From assembly GCA_020632955.1 (NCBI GenBank), contig JACKEO010000001.1, positions 203,501 to 267,500 of the forward strand: a stretch of 64,000 nt of DNA, written 5' to 3'. This document shows, one piece after another, positions 36,173 to 43,976 of the stretch (positions are counted from its first letter, which is position 1; each line of letters begins with the position of its first letter). The translations under genes and the position numbers were made by a program. The notes under the pieces are model-generated. The model was not told where the DNA came from, did no database searches, and worked only from the letters and a program-made list of their open reading frames with translations. Source of the stretch: Alphaproteobacteria bacterium (GTDB lineage Bacteria > Myxococcota_A > UBA796 > GCA-2862545).

Positions 36173-37318
36173 TCAGCCGTCGAGCGGGATGCGCTCGTCG
36201 ATGTGGAGCCCGTAGGCGTCCACCCCGAGGATGGGGCGCCGCGTGCTCGTGAGCAGACGCAGGTGCTCCAGACCCAGGTCGCGGAGGATCTGGCAGCCGG
36301 CGCCCAGGTCGCGGAGCGCATCCGCGTGGGGCTGCACCGCCGGCGGGGCCTCGCCCCCCACGTCGCGCACGAAGGTGCGCTCGAGCATGGCGCTGTCGGT
36401 GCCGCCCAGGTGCATGAGGACCAGGGCGCCGCGGCCCGCCTCGGCGATGCGGTCGAGACACTCGAGCGCGGGACCGGCCAGCGCACTCGCGTCGGCGTTC
36501 AGGAAGGTCCACGCAGGTGGCGCCGCCTGCACCCGCACCAGGGTGGCCGAGCGATCGAGGTCGCCCTTCCACACCGCGAGGTGCAGCCCGCCGGTGACGA
36601 GCCCGGCGTACAGCCGCACCCGCCAGGTGCCGCGTCCGGGGATCTCGAGCGTGCCCTCGTGCTGGGGGGCGACCACGCGCTCGTGCTGCATGCGGTACTT
36701 GATGATGTCGGCCACGGCGCAGATGCGCAGGCCGTGCTCGGCGGCGAAGGCCTTGAGCTCGGGCAGCCGCGCCATCGTGCCGTCGGGGTTCATGATCTCG
36801 CAGATCACCGCCGACGGGTGCAGCCCGGCGAGGCGGGCGAGGTCGACCGAGCCCTCGGTCTGCCCCACGCGCTCCAGCACGCCGCCCGCACGCGCACGCA
36901 GCGGGAAGATGTGGCCCGGCGTGACGATGTCGTAGCGCGTGGACTCGGGTCGGATGGCCACCTGCACCGTGTGGGCGCGGTCGGCGGCGCTGATGCCCGT
37001 GCTCACGCCCTCGCGCGCCTCGATCGAGACGGTGAAGGCGGTGTTGTAGGCGGACTGGTTGTGGGTGGCCATCATCGGCAGGGCCAGCTTGTCGACCTGC
37101 GCGCCGGTGAGCGACAGGCAGATCAGCCCCCGCGCGTGGGTGGCCATGAAGTTGATGGCCTCGGGCGTGCAGTGCTGCCCCGCCAGCACGAGGTCGCCCT
37201 CGTTCTCGCGGTCCTCGTCGTCGACGAGGATGATCATCCGGCCCTGCCGCAGGTCCTGCAGCGCGAGCTCCACCCGCCGCAGCGCGTCGGGGTCCATCAC
37301 CTGGTGTGCGTCCGTCAT
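36173..37318 (-). CDS. ribB: 3,4-dihydroxy-2-butanone-4-phosphate synthase with degenerate GTP cyclohydrolase II domain
   Basis: The 381-residue protein has two parts. The N-terminal ~205 residues are DHBP synthase: LVDDEDRENEGDLVLA (acidic loop), THARGLICLSLT, TGISAADRAHTVQ and GVLERVGQTEGSVDLARLAG. The C-terminal ~170 residues are where bifunctional RibBA has GTP cyclohydrolase II, but the zinc-binding cysteines are absent: the region reads YAGLVTGGLHLAVWKGDLD and only remnants such as GAGCQILRDLGLEHLRLLT remain. It thus resembles the monofunctional RibBX type; the pathway's first step must be done by another gene. The ATG overlaps the ribE stop (ATGA). Confidence 0.93.
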   Translation of the reverse strand: MTDAHQVMDPDALRRVELALQDLRQGRMIILVDDEDRENEGDLVLAGQHCTPEAINFMATHARGLICLSLTGAQVDKLALPMMATHNQSAYNTAFTVSIEAREGVSTGISAADRAHTVQVAIRPESTRYDIVTPGHIFPLRARAGGVLERVGQTEGSVDLARLAGLHPSAVICEIMNPDGTMARLPELKAFAAEHGLRICAVADIIKYRMQHERVVAPQHEGTLEIPGRGTWRVRLYAGLVTGGLHLAVWKGDLDRSATLVRVQAAPPAWTFLNADASALAGPALECLDRIAEAGRGALVLMHLGGTDSAMLERTFVRDVGGEAPPAVQPHADALRDLGAGCQILRDLGLEHLRLLTSTRRPILGVDAYGLHIDERIPLDG

Positions 37319-37950
37319 CCGAAGCCGTGCTCCCGAAGCTTGTCCCAGGTCAGGCCGCCGCCGCCCAGGCCGAGCATGCGCTCGACGTAGCGGGCGAGGA
37401 CGTCGACCTCGAGGTTGACCGCGTCCCCGGGCTCCAGGGAGGCGAGGCGCGTGACCCGCGCCGTGTGGGGGATGATGTTGAGCCGACAGCGCGTGCCGTC
37501 GACCTCGTTGACCGTCAGCGAGACGCCGTCGACGCAGAGGCTGCCCTTCCGCGCCACGTAGCGCGCCAGCGCCTCGCCGGTGTCGATCCAGAGGACCCAG
37601 GTCTCGCTCGCCTCCTCGCTCGACACCACCGTGCCCAGGCCGTCGACGTGGCCCTGCACCAGGTGGCCGTCGAGGCGGGCGCCCACGGCGAGCGCGCGCT
37701 CGAGGTGCACCCGACGACCCGGCGCGACCCGGCCCAGCGTGGTGAGCGCCAGGGTCTCCTGCCCGGCCACCACCTCGAAGGTGTCGCCCGCCACGGACTC
37801 CACGGTGAGGCACGCCCCGTCGACCGCGATGGAGTCCCCGAGGCCCACCTCGGCCAGGGGCAGCGCACAGCGGATCGCCAGCCGACGCCCCTCCCCCTCG
37901 GGCCGGAGCGCCGCGATCGTGCCGGTGTCCTCGATGATCCCGGTGAACAC
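37315..37950 (-). CDS. ribE: riboflavin synthase, alpha subunit
   Basis: Riboflavin synthase dismutates two lumazine molecules. The 211-residue product has the two repeated lumazine-binding barrels: the first opens VFTGIIEDTGTIAALR with GDSIAVDGACLTVESV, the second has LDGHLVQGHVDGLGTVV and KGSLCVDGVSLTVNEV, then LNIIPHTARVT. The start is a GTG at 37950, with AGGAGG four bases upstream, eight bases after ribD. The stop overlaps the ribB start. Same operon as ribD and ribB. Confidence 0.96.
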   Translation of the reverse strand: MFTGIIEDTGTIAALRPEGEGRRLAIRCALPLAEVGLGDSIAVDGACLTVESVAGDTFEVVAGQETLALTTLGRVAPGRRVHLERALAVGARLDGHLVQGHVDGLGTVVSSEEASETWVLWIDTGEALARYVARKGSLCVDGVSLTVNEVDGTRCRLNIIPHTARVTRLASLEPGDAVNLEVDVLARYVERMLGLGGGGLTWDKLREHGFG

Positions 37951-37958
37951 GCGGCCTC

Positions 37959-39062
37959 CTAGGTGGCCTGCCCGGCGGGCGGGGTGGGGGCCTGCTCGGC
38001 GAGGCGGTAGTGCAGCAGGACGTCGTCGCCCAGGTGCTCGACCTCGGGACGGCCGAAGCGCGGCGCCGCCGCGAGGGGCTCCACCGGGGGCCCGCCCACC
38101 CAGGCACGCCCCCCGGGCAGCACGGTGCCCGCCACGTAGACGTACAGGTGGTCGACGCAGCCCGCGTCGAGGAAGCTGCGGTGGACGGCGCCCCCCCCCT
38201 CCACGAGCACGCGGTGCAGGCCACGCTCGGCGAGGGCCCGCAGGACGGCGTGCAGATCGAGCCCGGAGGGCCCCCGCGGCACGCGCACCACGTCGGCGGC
38301 CAGCTCCCGCTCGGGCGCGTCCTCGGCAGCCACGACCACGGCGCGGCGGGGCCCGGCGAGGACGGCGGCGTCCGACGGGATGGTGAGCCCCGAGTCGAGC
38401 ACGACGGGCACCGGGTGGGCGCCCTCGGGCAGCCGACAGGTGAGGCGCGGGTCGTCGGCCTCCACGGTGCCTCGACCCACCAGCAGCGCGTCGTGCTGGT
38501 GACGCAGCACGTGCCCGTGGCGGCGCGCCGCCTCGCCCGTGATCCAGCGGCTGTCGCCTGCTTCGGTGGCGAGGCGTCCGTCGAGGCTCACCGCGGCCTT
38601 GAGCGCCACCTCGGGGAGGCCGCCCTCGTACACGCGCAGGAAGCCGCGCATCAGGGCCCGACAGGCCTCGGCGCGCACCCCCAGCTCCACCTCGACGCCC
38701 GCCGCACGCAGCTGCGACAGCGAGGCGCCCTGCATCGCCGGGTAGGGGTCGACCACGCCCACCACCACCCGCGCCACGCCGGCCGCGATCAGGGCGTCGG
38801 TGCAGGGCGGCGTGCGCCCCCAGTGGCAGCACGGCTCCAGCGTGACGTAGAGCACCGCGCCCCGGGGATCGTGGCCGCGCGCGCGCGCATCGGCGAGCGC
38901 CACCACCTCGGCGTGGTCGCCCCCGGGCGGCCGCGTGTAGCCCCGGCCGATGACCTCGCCGCGCGCCACGAGCACGGCACCCACGGGCGGGTTCGGCGCC
39001 GTGGTGCCGAGCGCGCGACGCCCCTCCTCCAGGGCGAGGTCCATGCCGGCCGCGTCGTTCAC
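37959..39062 (-). CDS. ribD: bifunctional riboflavin deaminase/reductase RibD
   Basis: RibD deaminates the pyrimidine intermediate and reduces its ribose side chain. The 367-residue protein has an N-terminal cytidine-deaminase-like domain with the zinc motifs GGDHAEVVAL and LEPCCHWGRTPPC, and a C-terminal dihydrofolate-reductase-like domain (LKAAVSLDGRLATEAGDSRW, DALLVGRGTVEADDPRLTCR, VLVEGGGAVHRSF). Both halves look active. The GTG at 39062 overlaps the nrdR stop (GTGA). nrdR-ribD-ribE-ribB-ribH-nusB is a common order in proteobacteria. Confidence 0.96.
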   Translation of the reverse strand: MNDAAGMDLALEEGRRALGTTAPNPPVGAVLVARGEVIGRGYTRPPGGDHAEVVALADARARGHDPRGAVLYVTLEPCCHWGRTPPCTDALIAAGVARVVVGVVDPYPAMQGASLSQLRAAGVEVELGVRAEACRALMRGFLRVYEGGLPEVALKAAVSLDGRLATEAGDSRWITGEAARRHGHVLRHQHDALLVGRGTVEADDPRLTCRLPEGAHPVPVVLDSGLTIPSDAAVLAGPRRAVVVAAEDAPERELAADVVRVPRGPSGLDLHAVLRALAERGLHRVLVEGGGAVHRSFLDAGCVDHLYVYVAGTVLPGGRAWVGGPPVEPLAAAPRFGRPEVEHLGDDVLLHYRLAEQAPTPPAGQAT

Positions 39063-39505
39063 CGCGTGGCCCGCAGCGGGGCGATGGTCTCGACGAACTG
39101 ATCCACGCTCTCGAAGGCCTGGTAGACCGAGGCGAACCGCACGTAGGCCACCTCGTCGACCTCGCGGAGCACGGCCATGCACGCCTCGCCCACCGCGGTG
39201 GAGGGCACCGTCTGCTCGCGGCGCTCCTCCAGCAGCTTGATCACCCGGTCGACCAGCTCGTCGACCTGCTCGGAGCTGGGACGCTTGCGGCAGGCGAGGC
39301 TGATGCCGGCGGCCACCTTGTCGCGCAGGAAGGGCTGCTTCTCGCCGCTGCGCTTGGTGACCCACAGCTGCCGTTGCTCCACCCGCTCGAAGGTGGTGAA
39401 GCGCGCGCCGCACACGAGGCACTCCCGCCGGCGACGGATGGCGTCGGCACTGGTGCGCGAGTCCACCACCCGCGTCTCCTCGGTGTCGCAGACCGGGCAG
39501 CGCAT
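39059..39505 (-). CDS. nrdR: transcriptional repressor NrdR
   Basis: NrdR represses ribonucleotide reductase genes, sensing ATP/dATP. The 148-residue protein has an N-terminal zinc ribbon (MRCPVCDTEETRVVDSR, then RRECLVCGARFTTFE) and an ATP-cone domain (LWVTKRSGEKQPFLRDKVAA, then VRFASVYQAFESVDQFVE). The ATG overlaps the glyA stop (ATGA). It links glyA to the riboflavin genes as in many bacteria. No NrdR box was searched for systematically; no nrd gene lies in this window. Confidence 0.97.
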   Translation of the reverse strand: MRCPVCDTEETRVVDSRTSADAIRRRRECLVCGARFTTFERVEQRQLWVTKRSGEKQPFLRDKVAAGISLACRKRPSSEQVDELVDRVIKLLEERREQTVPSTAVGEACMAVLREVDEVAYVRFASVYQAFESVDQFVETIAPLRATR

Positions 39506-40752
39506 CAGGCGTGCAGGCTCCCTGGGTAGACCGGGTGGGCGCTGCAGAGCTCCAGCACCTGCCCGCGGATGGCGGCGAGCGCCGCCGCGTCGTCGCGCGC
39601 GTGGAGCGCATCGACGATCCAGTCCGCCACCTGGCGGCAGTCGTCGGTGCCGAGGCCGCGCGTGGTGATCGCGGGCGTGCCCAGCCGGATGCCGCTGGTG
39701 ACGAAGGGGCTGCGCCGCTCGCCGGGCACCGTGTTCTTGTTGCAGGTGATGCCGGCGTGCTCGAGGGCGGCCTCGCCCTCCTTGCCGCTGCAGAGGTCGC
39801 CGAGATCCACCAGCACCAGGTGGTTGTCGGTGCCGCCCGACACCAGCGTGAGGCCGCGCTCGATCAGGCGGCTGGCCAGCACCTGCGCGTTGTCGACCAC
39901 CGCCTGCGCGTACGACAGGAAGGAGGGCTGCAGCGCCTCGCGGAAGGCCACGGCCTTGCCCGCGATGACGTGCATGAGCGGCCCGCCCTGGTTGCCCGGG
40001 AACACGGCCTTGTTGACGGCCTTCGTCCACTCCTCGCTCGTGAGGATGAGGCCGCCGCGCGGCCCCCGGAGCGTCTTGTGCGTGGTGGTGGTGACCACGT
40101 GGCAGTGGGGCACCGGATCGGGGTGCAGCCCGGTGCAGACGAGGCCGGCCACGTGGGCGATGTCGGCGATGAGGAAGGCACCCACCTCGTCGGCGATGGC
40201 CCGGAAGGCGGCGAAGTCCCAGGCGCGCGCGTAGGCGGACGCGCCGGTGACGATGAGCTTCGGCTTCTCGGCCCGCGCGATGCGCCGCACCTCGTCCATG
40301 TCGATGCGCCCGGTGACCGGGTCGACCCCGTAGTGGACCGCCTTGTAGATCAGGCCCGAGGCGTTCACCGGCGAGCCGTGGGTGAGGTGGCCGCCATGCG
40401 ACAGGTCGAGGCCGAGGATGGTGTCGCCCGGCTCGAGCATCGCCAGGTACACGGCCTGGTTGGCCTGGGCGCCCGAGTGCGGCTGCACGTTCGCGCCCGC
40501 CGACCCGAACAGCTCCATCGCGCGCTCGCGGGCCAGCCGCTCCACCACGTCGACGTGCTCGCAGCCCCCGTAGTAGCGCCGGCCCGGCAGGCCCTCGGCG
40601 TACTTGTTCGTGAGCACGGAGCCCACCGCCTGCAGCACCGGCACCGAGGTGTAGTTCTCGGACGCGATGAGCTCGAGGCCGTCCTCCTGGCGCCGCAGCT
40701 CGGCGAGGATGGCGTCGTGGACGGCAGGATCGGCGGTGGCCAGCGGCTCCAT
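39505..40752 (-). CDS. glyA: serine hydroxymethyltransferase
   Basis: GlyA is the PLP enzyme that interconverts serine and glycine and supplies one-carbon units. The 415-residue product has LELIASENYTSVPVLQAVGS, NKYAEGLPGRRYYGGCEHVD, ANVQPHSGAQANQAVY and the PLP lysine in VVTTTTHKTLRGPRGG; the GNQGGPLMHVIAGKAVA motif follows. All are standard. The ATG at 40752 has AGGAG upstream. About 230 bases separate it from rpiB, so glyA probably has its own promoter and starts the operon glyA-nrdR-rib-nusB-ferredoxin. Confidence 0.97.
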   Translation of the reverse strand: MEPLATADPAVHDAILAELRRQEDGLELIASENYTSVPVLQAVGSVLTNKYAEGLPGRRYYGGCEHVDVVERLARERAMELFGSAGANVQPHSGAQANQAVYLAMLEPGDTILGLDLSHGGHLTHGSPVNASGLIYKAVHYGVDPVTGRIDMDEVRRIARAEKPKLIVTGASAYARAWDFAAFRAIADEVGAFLIADIAHVAGLVCTGLHPDPVPHCHVVTTTTHKTLRGPRGGLILTSEEWTKAVNKAVFPGNQGGPLMHVIAGKAVAFREALQPSFLSYAQAVVDNAQVLASRLIERGLTLVSGGTDNHLVLVDLGDLCSGKEGEAALEHAGITCNKNTVPGERRSPFVTSGIRLGTPAITTRGLGTDDCRQVADWIVDALHARDDAAALAAIRGQVLELCSAHPVYPGSLHA

Positions 40753-40918
40753 GGGCTCTCCTGGGCGGGATGCGGTCGCGCGTGGTGGCACGGGGTCGGG
40801 GCACGGTGGTGCAGTCGGCCGTGCCACCCCCGCCCTCGACGGGCCGCGGCACGTAACCGCTACACACCCGCCGGGCCCCGTGCGTGGCCGCACCCCGCGG
40901 CTGGGCCGCGATCCCAAG

Positions 40919-40986
40919 CCCGCGGCGCGATCGGGCCCGCGGCACGATCGGGCCTGCGCCGCGATCGGGCCTGCGCCGCGATCAGC
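40919..40986. repeat. four tandem copies of a 17-bp GC-rich repeat
   Basis: Unit like CCTGCGCCGCGATCGGG, copies at 40919, 40936, 40953 and 40970. The last copy contains the rpiB stop codon (minus strand, 40982-40984), in the GGCTGATCGCGG context. It fills the space between rpiB and glyA and may act in termination. Confidence 0.75.
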
Positions 40987-41422
40987 CCTCGTCGCCGCCT
41001 TCCATCTTGGCGACGCGACGGCCATGACGGCCGCCCTCGAACGCGGTGGCCACCCAGGCGTCGACGCAGGCGAGCGCGAGGCCCGGACCCACCACGCGCT
41101 CGCCGAGGCAGAGCACGCGCGCGTCGTTGTGCGCCGCCACCATGCGCGCGGAGAACGTGTCGGACACCACCGCCGCGCGGACGCCGGGGACCTTGTTCGC
41201 GGTCATCGCCATGCCCTGCCCGGTGCCGCAGACCAGCACGCCGCGGTCGACCTCGCCCGAGGCCACCAGCGTGGCGACCCGGCGCGCGAAGTCCGGGTAG
41301 TCGCACGAGGTGGTCTCGTGGGTGCCCACGTCGACCACGTCGTGGTCGTTCGCGAGCAGGTGCGCGGCGATCAGCTTCTTCAGGGAGAGGCCGGCGTGGT
41401 CGGAGCCCACGGCGATCTTCAT
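40982..41422 (-). CDS. rpiB: ribose-5-phosphate isomerase B
   Basis: RpiB interconverts ribose-5-phosphate and ribulose-5-phosphate, which also feeds riboflavin synthesis downstream. The 146-residue product has the family pattern: MKIAVGSDHAGLSLKK, VVDVGTHETTSCDYPDFA, the catalytic cysteine in GVLVCGTGQGMAMTANKVPG and the ARMVAAHNDARVLCLGERV segment. The ATG at 41422 has GGAG six bases upstream. It is often a glyA neighbour. Its stop lies inside a 17-bp repeat cluster. Confidence 0.96.
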   Translation of the reverse strand: MKIAVGSDHAGLSLKKLIAAHLLANDHDVVDVGTHETTSCDYPDFARRVATLVASGEVDRGVLVCGTGQGMAMTANKVPGVRAAVVSDTFSARMVAAHNDARVLCLGERVVGPGLALACVDAWVATAFEGGRHGRRVAKMEGGDEG

Positions 41423-41486
41423 GACGACTCCACGGCGCGGGGAGCGCCAGCGAGCGTGGGGGGGCGGGCTGCCCGGGGGCGGAGGC

Positions 41487-41729
41487 CTAGAGCAGGGTCT
41501 TGCGGATGAAGCGCGTGGCGTCCTCGACCGTGCGGAGCTTCTCCGCCTCGTCGTCGGGGATCTTGATGTCGAACTCCTTCTCGATCGCGAAGATGGTCTC
41601 CACGATGCCGAGGGAGTCGGCCTGCAGATCGTGCACGAAGGAGGCGTGCGGCCGGACCTCCGCGAGGGGCTTCTTGAGCGCCTCGGCGATGATGCGCTGG
41701 ACCCGCTGCGCGATCTCGTCGTCGGACAT
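41487..41729 (-). CDS. acpP: acyl carrier protein
   Basis: An 80-residue acyl carrier protein that carries fatty-acyl chains on phosphopantetheine. The acidic helical sequence runs MSDDEIAQRVQRIIAEAL, with the attachment Ser39 in LQADSLGIVETIF; the residue after the usual DSL is Gly where Asp/Glu is usual. It ends with a helix, EDATRFIRKTLL. It directly follows plsX, which uses acyl-ACP, with 23 bases between. Confidence 0.95.
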   Translation of the reverse strand: MSDDEIAQRVQRIIAEALKKPLAEVRPHASFVHDLQADSLGIVETIFAIEKEFDIKIPDDEAEKLRTVEDATRFIRKTLL

Positions 41730-41752
41730 GCACCTCTCCGCGCGAGACGCCG

Positions 41753-42754
41753 TCAACCGGGCCCCGGGCGAGCCGCGAGACCGCGGGCGACGGCACCGAC
41801 CAGCCCGTGGCCGTGGGCATAATGTGCAAGCTGGATCGCCGCACGCACCGCCACGGGGTCGGCGCGACCGTGCGCCACGACCACGGGCGCGGGCACCCCG
41901 AGCAGCAGCGCACCGCCCCGCGAGCGCCAGTCCAGCTCGTCCCGCAGGGCGCGCGCGGCAGGACGCAGGAGGAGCCCGGCGAGGCGGCCCCGGAGGTCGC
42001 CGCGGATCGCATCGCCCGCCACGCGCCGGAGCATGCCGATGACGCCCTCGGCCGTCTTCAGCAGGATGTTGCCCGTGAAGCCGTCCGAGACGAGCACGTC
42101 GCAGGCACCCGCGAAGGCGGCGTCGGGCTCCACGTTCCCCACGAAGTCCAGGGGGAGCGCCTCGATCAGGGGGGCGGACTCCTGCACGAGCCGGTTGCCC
42201 TTGCCCGGCTCCGACCCGTTCGACAGCAGCCCCACCCGCGGCGCGTCCATGCCGAGCACCCGCGCGTAGGCCTCGCCGAGCAGGGCGAAGGAGGCGAGGT
42301 GGTGGGGCTGCGCGTCGGTGGTGGTGCCGATGTCCACCAGCACCAGCGTGCCGCCGTCGGAGCGGGGCAGCGACGTGGCGATCGCCGGCCGGTCGACGCC
42401 CTCGACCCGCCCCAGCTCGAGGACCGCCGCGAAGAGCGTGGCACCGGAGTTCCCGGCCGACACCGCCCCGCAGGCGCGCCCCTCGGCGACCAGACGGAGG
42501 GCCACGCGGACGCTCGCGTCGTCGAGACGCTTGGCGTCCCCGGGCTTCGCGTCCATGCCCACCACGTCGGCGGCGTGGACGATCTGCACCCCGGACGACG
42601 CGGGCAGCAGCGGACGCAGCTCGGCCTCGTGGCCGACCAGGATCACGCCCAGGCCGGCCTCGTGGGCCAGGACCGCTCCCTCGACGAGGGCGCCCGGCGC
42701 CAGGTCGCCGCCCATCGCGTCCACGGCGACGACGGGACGCGGGGAGACGACCAC
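41753..42754 (-). CDS. plsX: phosphate acyltransferase PlsX
   Basis: PlsX converts acyl-ACP to acyl-phosphate for membrane phospholipid synthesis. The 333-residue protein opens with VVAVDAMGGDLAPGALVEG, and carries CGAVSAGNSGATLFAAVLEL, LVDIGTTTDAQPHHLASFA, VGLLSNGSEPGKGNRLVQE and DVLVSDGFTGNILLKTAEGV, all family hallmarks. The last 60 residues are diverged. The start is a GTG at 42754, six bases after rpmF, giving the common yceD-rpmF-plsX-acpP arrangement of lipid-synthesis genes. Confidence 0.96.
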   Translation of the reverse strand: MVVSPRPVVAVDAMGGDLAPGALVEGAVLAHEAGLGVILVGHEAELRPLLPASSGVQIVHAADVVGMDAKPGDAKRLDDASVRVALRLVAEGRACGAVSAGNSGATLFAAVLELGRVEGVDRPAIATSLPRSDGGTLVLVDIGTTTDAQPHHLASFALLGEAYARVLGMDAPRVGLLSNGSEPGKGNRLVQESAPLIEALPLDFVGNVEPDAAFAGACDVLVSDGFTGNILLKTAEGVIGMLRRVAGDAIRGDLRGRLAGLLLRPAARALRDELDWRSRGGALLLGVPAPVVVAHGRADPVAVRAAIQLAHYAHGHGLVGAVARGLAARPGPG

Positions 42755-42760
42755 GCGCCG

Positions 42761-42970
42761 CTACTCGGCGGCGGGCTCGTCGGCGGCCGCCTCGGCAGCC
42801 GGGCGGACCACCAGGCCACGGTAGGTGCCGCAGGCCGTGCACACCCGGTGGCGGAGCTTGGGCTCCCCGCAGCTCGGGCAGTACTCGATCGCAGCGCTGA
42901 ACTTGATCGCGTCGTGGGCGCGGCGCATGTCGCGGCGGCGGCGCGAGGTCTTCTTCTTGGGGACGGCCAT
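42761..42970 (-). CDS. rpmF: 50S ribosomal protein L32
   Basis: Ribosomal protein L32, 69 residues. N terminus MAVPKKKTSRRRRDMRRAHD is characteristic; the zinc-binding pairs are in EYCPSCGEPK and VCTACGTYRG, followed by an acidic Ala/Glu tail (EAAADEPAAE). It is cysteine-containing, so the zinc (C+) form. Thirty-one bases after yceD and just before plsX, the usual place. Confidence 0.97.
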   Translation of the reverse strand: MAVPKKKTSRRRRDMRRAHDAIKFSAAIEYCPSCGEPKLRHRVCTACGTYRGLVVRPAAEAAADEPAAE

Positions 42971-43001
42971 GACGAACTCCGAAGGGGCGGGGGGCCTGCG
43001 C

Positions 43002-43520
43002 CTAGCTGCGATCCTTGCCGAGCTGGCGCAGCACGGCGAAGGCGGGGTGGCCGACGACGTCGTCGGCCGGAGTCTCGGTGCGACCGAGCTCGCAGGAGAT
43101 GCCCCCCTGCGCGGCCGCGCACGTAACACGGTCTGGCGCGGCGAGCGCGAAGGCCTCTGCGAGGATGTCGCCGATCTCGAGTCCCGTGCCGTCGAAGAAG
43201 CCCTCGTCGAGGTCGTCGGCCGACAGCTCCACCTCGCCGGAGGCGGGCGCCTCGGCCGTGGGGCGGTAGCCCAGGCGCGTGTCGACCTCGACCACCAGAT
43301 CCACGGGCTCGCCGCAGCGGGCGCAGGGCAGCTCGACGCGGGCACGCCCGCGCACGAAGGCGCGGACGCCGGTGCCGTCCCGCTTGAGCCGCAGCTCGCC
43401 GGACAGCTCGGTGGGCGTGGCCTCGAGGGCCAGGGCCACCGGGGCCACGAGGGAGGGGTCGTCGAGCCCGTAGGCCACCACGCGACCGCGACTGGGGATG
43501 TCCTCGACCTCGACGCGCAC
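43002..43520 (-). CDS. yceD: YceD/DUF177 family protein
   Basis: A 172-residue protein of the DUF177/YceD family, found before rpmF in many bacteria and linked to 23S rRNA accumulation. The conserved cysteine motif is present: ELPCARCGEPVDLVVEVD, then RPTAEAPASGEVELSADDLDEG and the EIGDILAEAFALAAP helix; the later C (VTCAAA, ISCELG) pair is also typical. I use the GTG at 43520, which has GGAG at proper distance; a GTG at 43541 would add seven residues. Upstream lies a non-coding stretch with the divergent tRNA promoter. Confidence 0.9.
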   Translation of the reverse strand: MRVEVEDIPSRGRVVAYGLDDPSLVAPVALALEATPTELSGELRLKRDGTGVRAFVRGRARVELPCARCGEPVDLVVEVDTRLGYRPTAEAPASGEVELSADDLDEGFFDGTGLEIGDILAEAFALAAPDRVTCAAAQGGISCELGRTETPADDVVGHPAFAVLRQLGKDRS

Positions 43521-43614
43521 GTCCTCTCCCGGTGCCCGCACGCAAACCCGCGCGGACTAGCCGCGTTCCAGGCGGATCGCAAGCGAGTGGATCCTCCCGT
43601 GCACGCGCAGATGG

Positions 43615-43642
43615 TTGACACGTGCCGGGCGCTGGATAGAAG
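43615..43642 (+). promoter_or_regulatory. promoter of the tRNA-Gln/tRNA-Glu cluster
   Basis: A perfect TTGACA at 43615-43620, 16 bases, then TAGAAG at 43637-43642; the first tRNA starts 15 bases after the -10 box. The best sigma70-type match seen in this window. Confidence 0.6.
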
Positions 43643-43656
43643 CCGCCGGCCGATGC

Positions 43657-43729
43657 TGACCCGTGGTCGAATTGGCAAGACGTCTGGTTCTGGCCCAGAA
43701 GGTTCCAGGTTCGAGTCCTGGCGGGTCAA
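43657..43729 (+). tRNA. tRNA-Gln (CTG)
   Basis: Acceptor stem TGACCCG/CGGGTCA, anticodon stem TCTGG/CCAGA with loop TTCTGGC, anticodon CTG (reads CAG), T-arm CCAGGTTCGAGTCCTGG, discriminator A. CCA not encoded. Six bases before the next tRNA. Confidence 0.95.
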
Positions 43730-43735
43730 CTCGGA

Positions 43736-43807
43736 GGTCCCATCGTCTAGCGGTTAGGACACCGCCCTCTCACGGCGGAGACAGGGGTTCGATTCCCCTT
43801 GGGACTA
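43736..43807 (+). tRNA. tRNA-Glu (CTC)
   Basis: Acceptor GGTCCCA/TGGGACT with a G-U first pair, D-arm TCTAGCGGTTAGGAC, anticodon stem CCGCC/GGCGG with loop CTCTCAC giving CTC, T-arm AGGGGTTCGATTCCCCT, discriminator A. CCA not encoded. Confidence 0.95.
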
Positions 43808-43814
43808 CTCGCTC

Positions 43815-43847
43815 GACGCCCGGTCAGGTGCACCCTGGCCGGGCGTC
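43815..43847 (+). terminator. 14-bp stem-loop between the two tRNA-Glu genes
   Basis: GACGCCCGG (43815-43823) pairs with CCGGGCGTC (43839-43847); an inner CAGG/CCTG stem and a T-G pair extend it to 14 pairs around the five-base loop TGCAC. A strong hairpin eight bases after tRNA-Glu(CTC); without a U-tract it could be a terminator or a processing signal. Confidence 0.5.
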
Positions 43848-43883
43848 TCCGCATCGGGGTCTGCCAGAACGGCCCCGCCTCAA

Positions 43884-43958
43884 GCTCCCATCGTCCAGAG
43901 GTCAGGACGCCGGCCTTTCACGCCGGAGACAGGGGTTCGATTCCCCTTGGGAGCGCCA
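43884..43958 (+). tRNA. tRNA-Glu (TTC)
   Basis: Acceptor GCTCCCA/TGGGAGC perfect, D-arm TCCAGAGGTCAGGAC, anticodon stem CCGGC/GCCGG with loop CTTTCAC giving TTC, T-arm identical to the CTC isoacceptor, discriminator G. Unlike its neighbours the 3' CCA is encoded (43956-43958). Confidence 0.95.
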
Positions 43959-43976
43959 TGTGCGCACGCCGCGGCA

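Noticed and set aside
36173..37318. Bifunctional RibBA
   Set aside because: The zinc cysteines of the cyclohydrolase half are missing, so the second activity is not supported.
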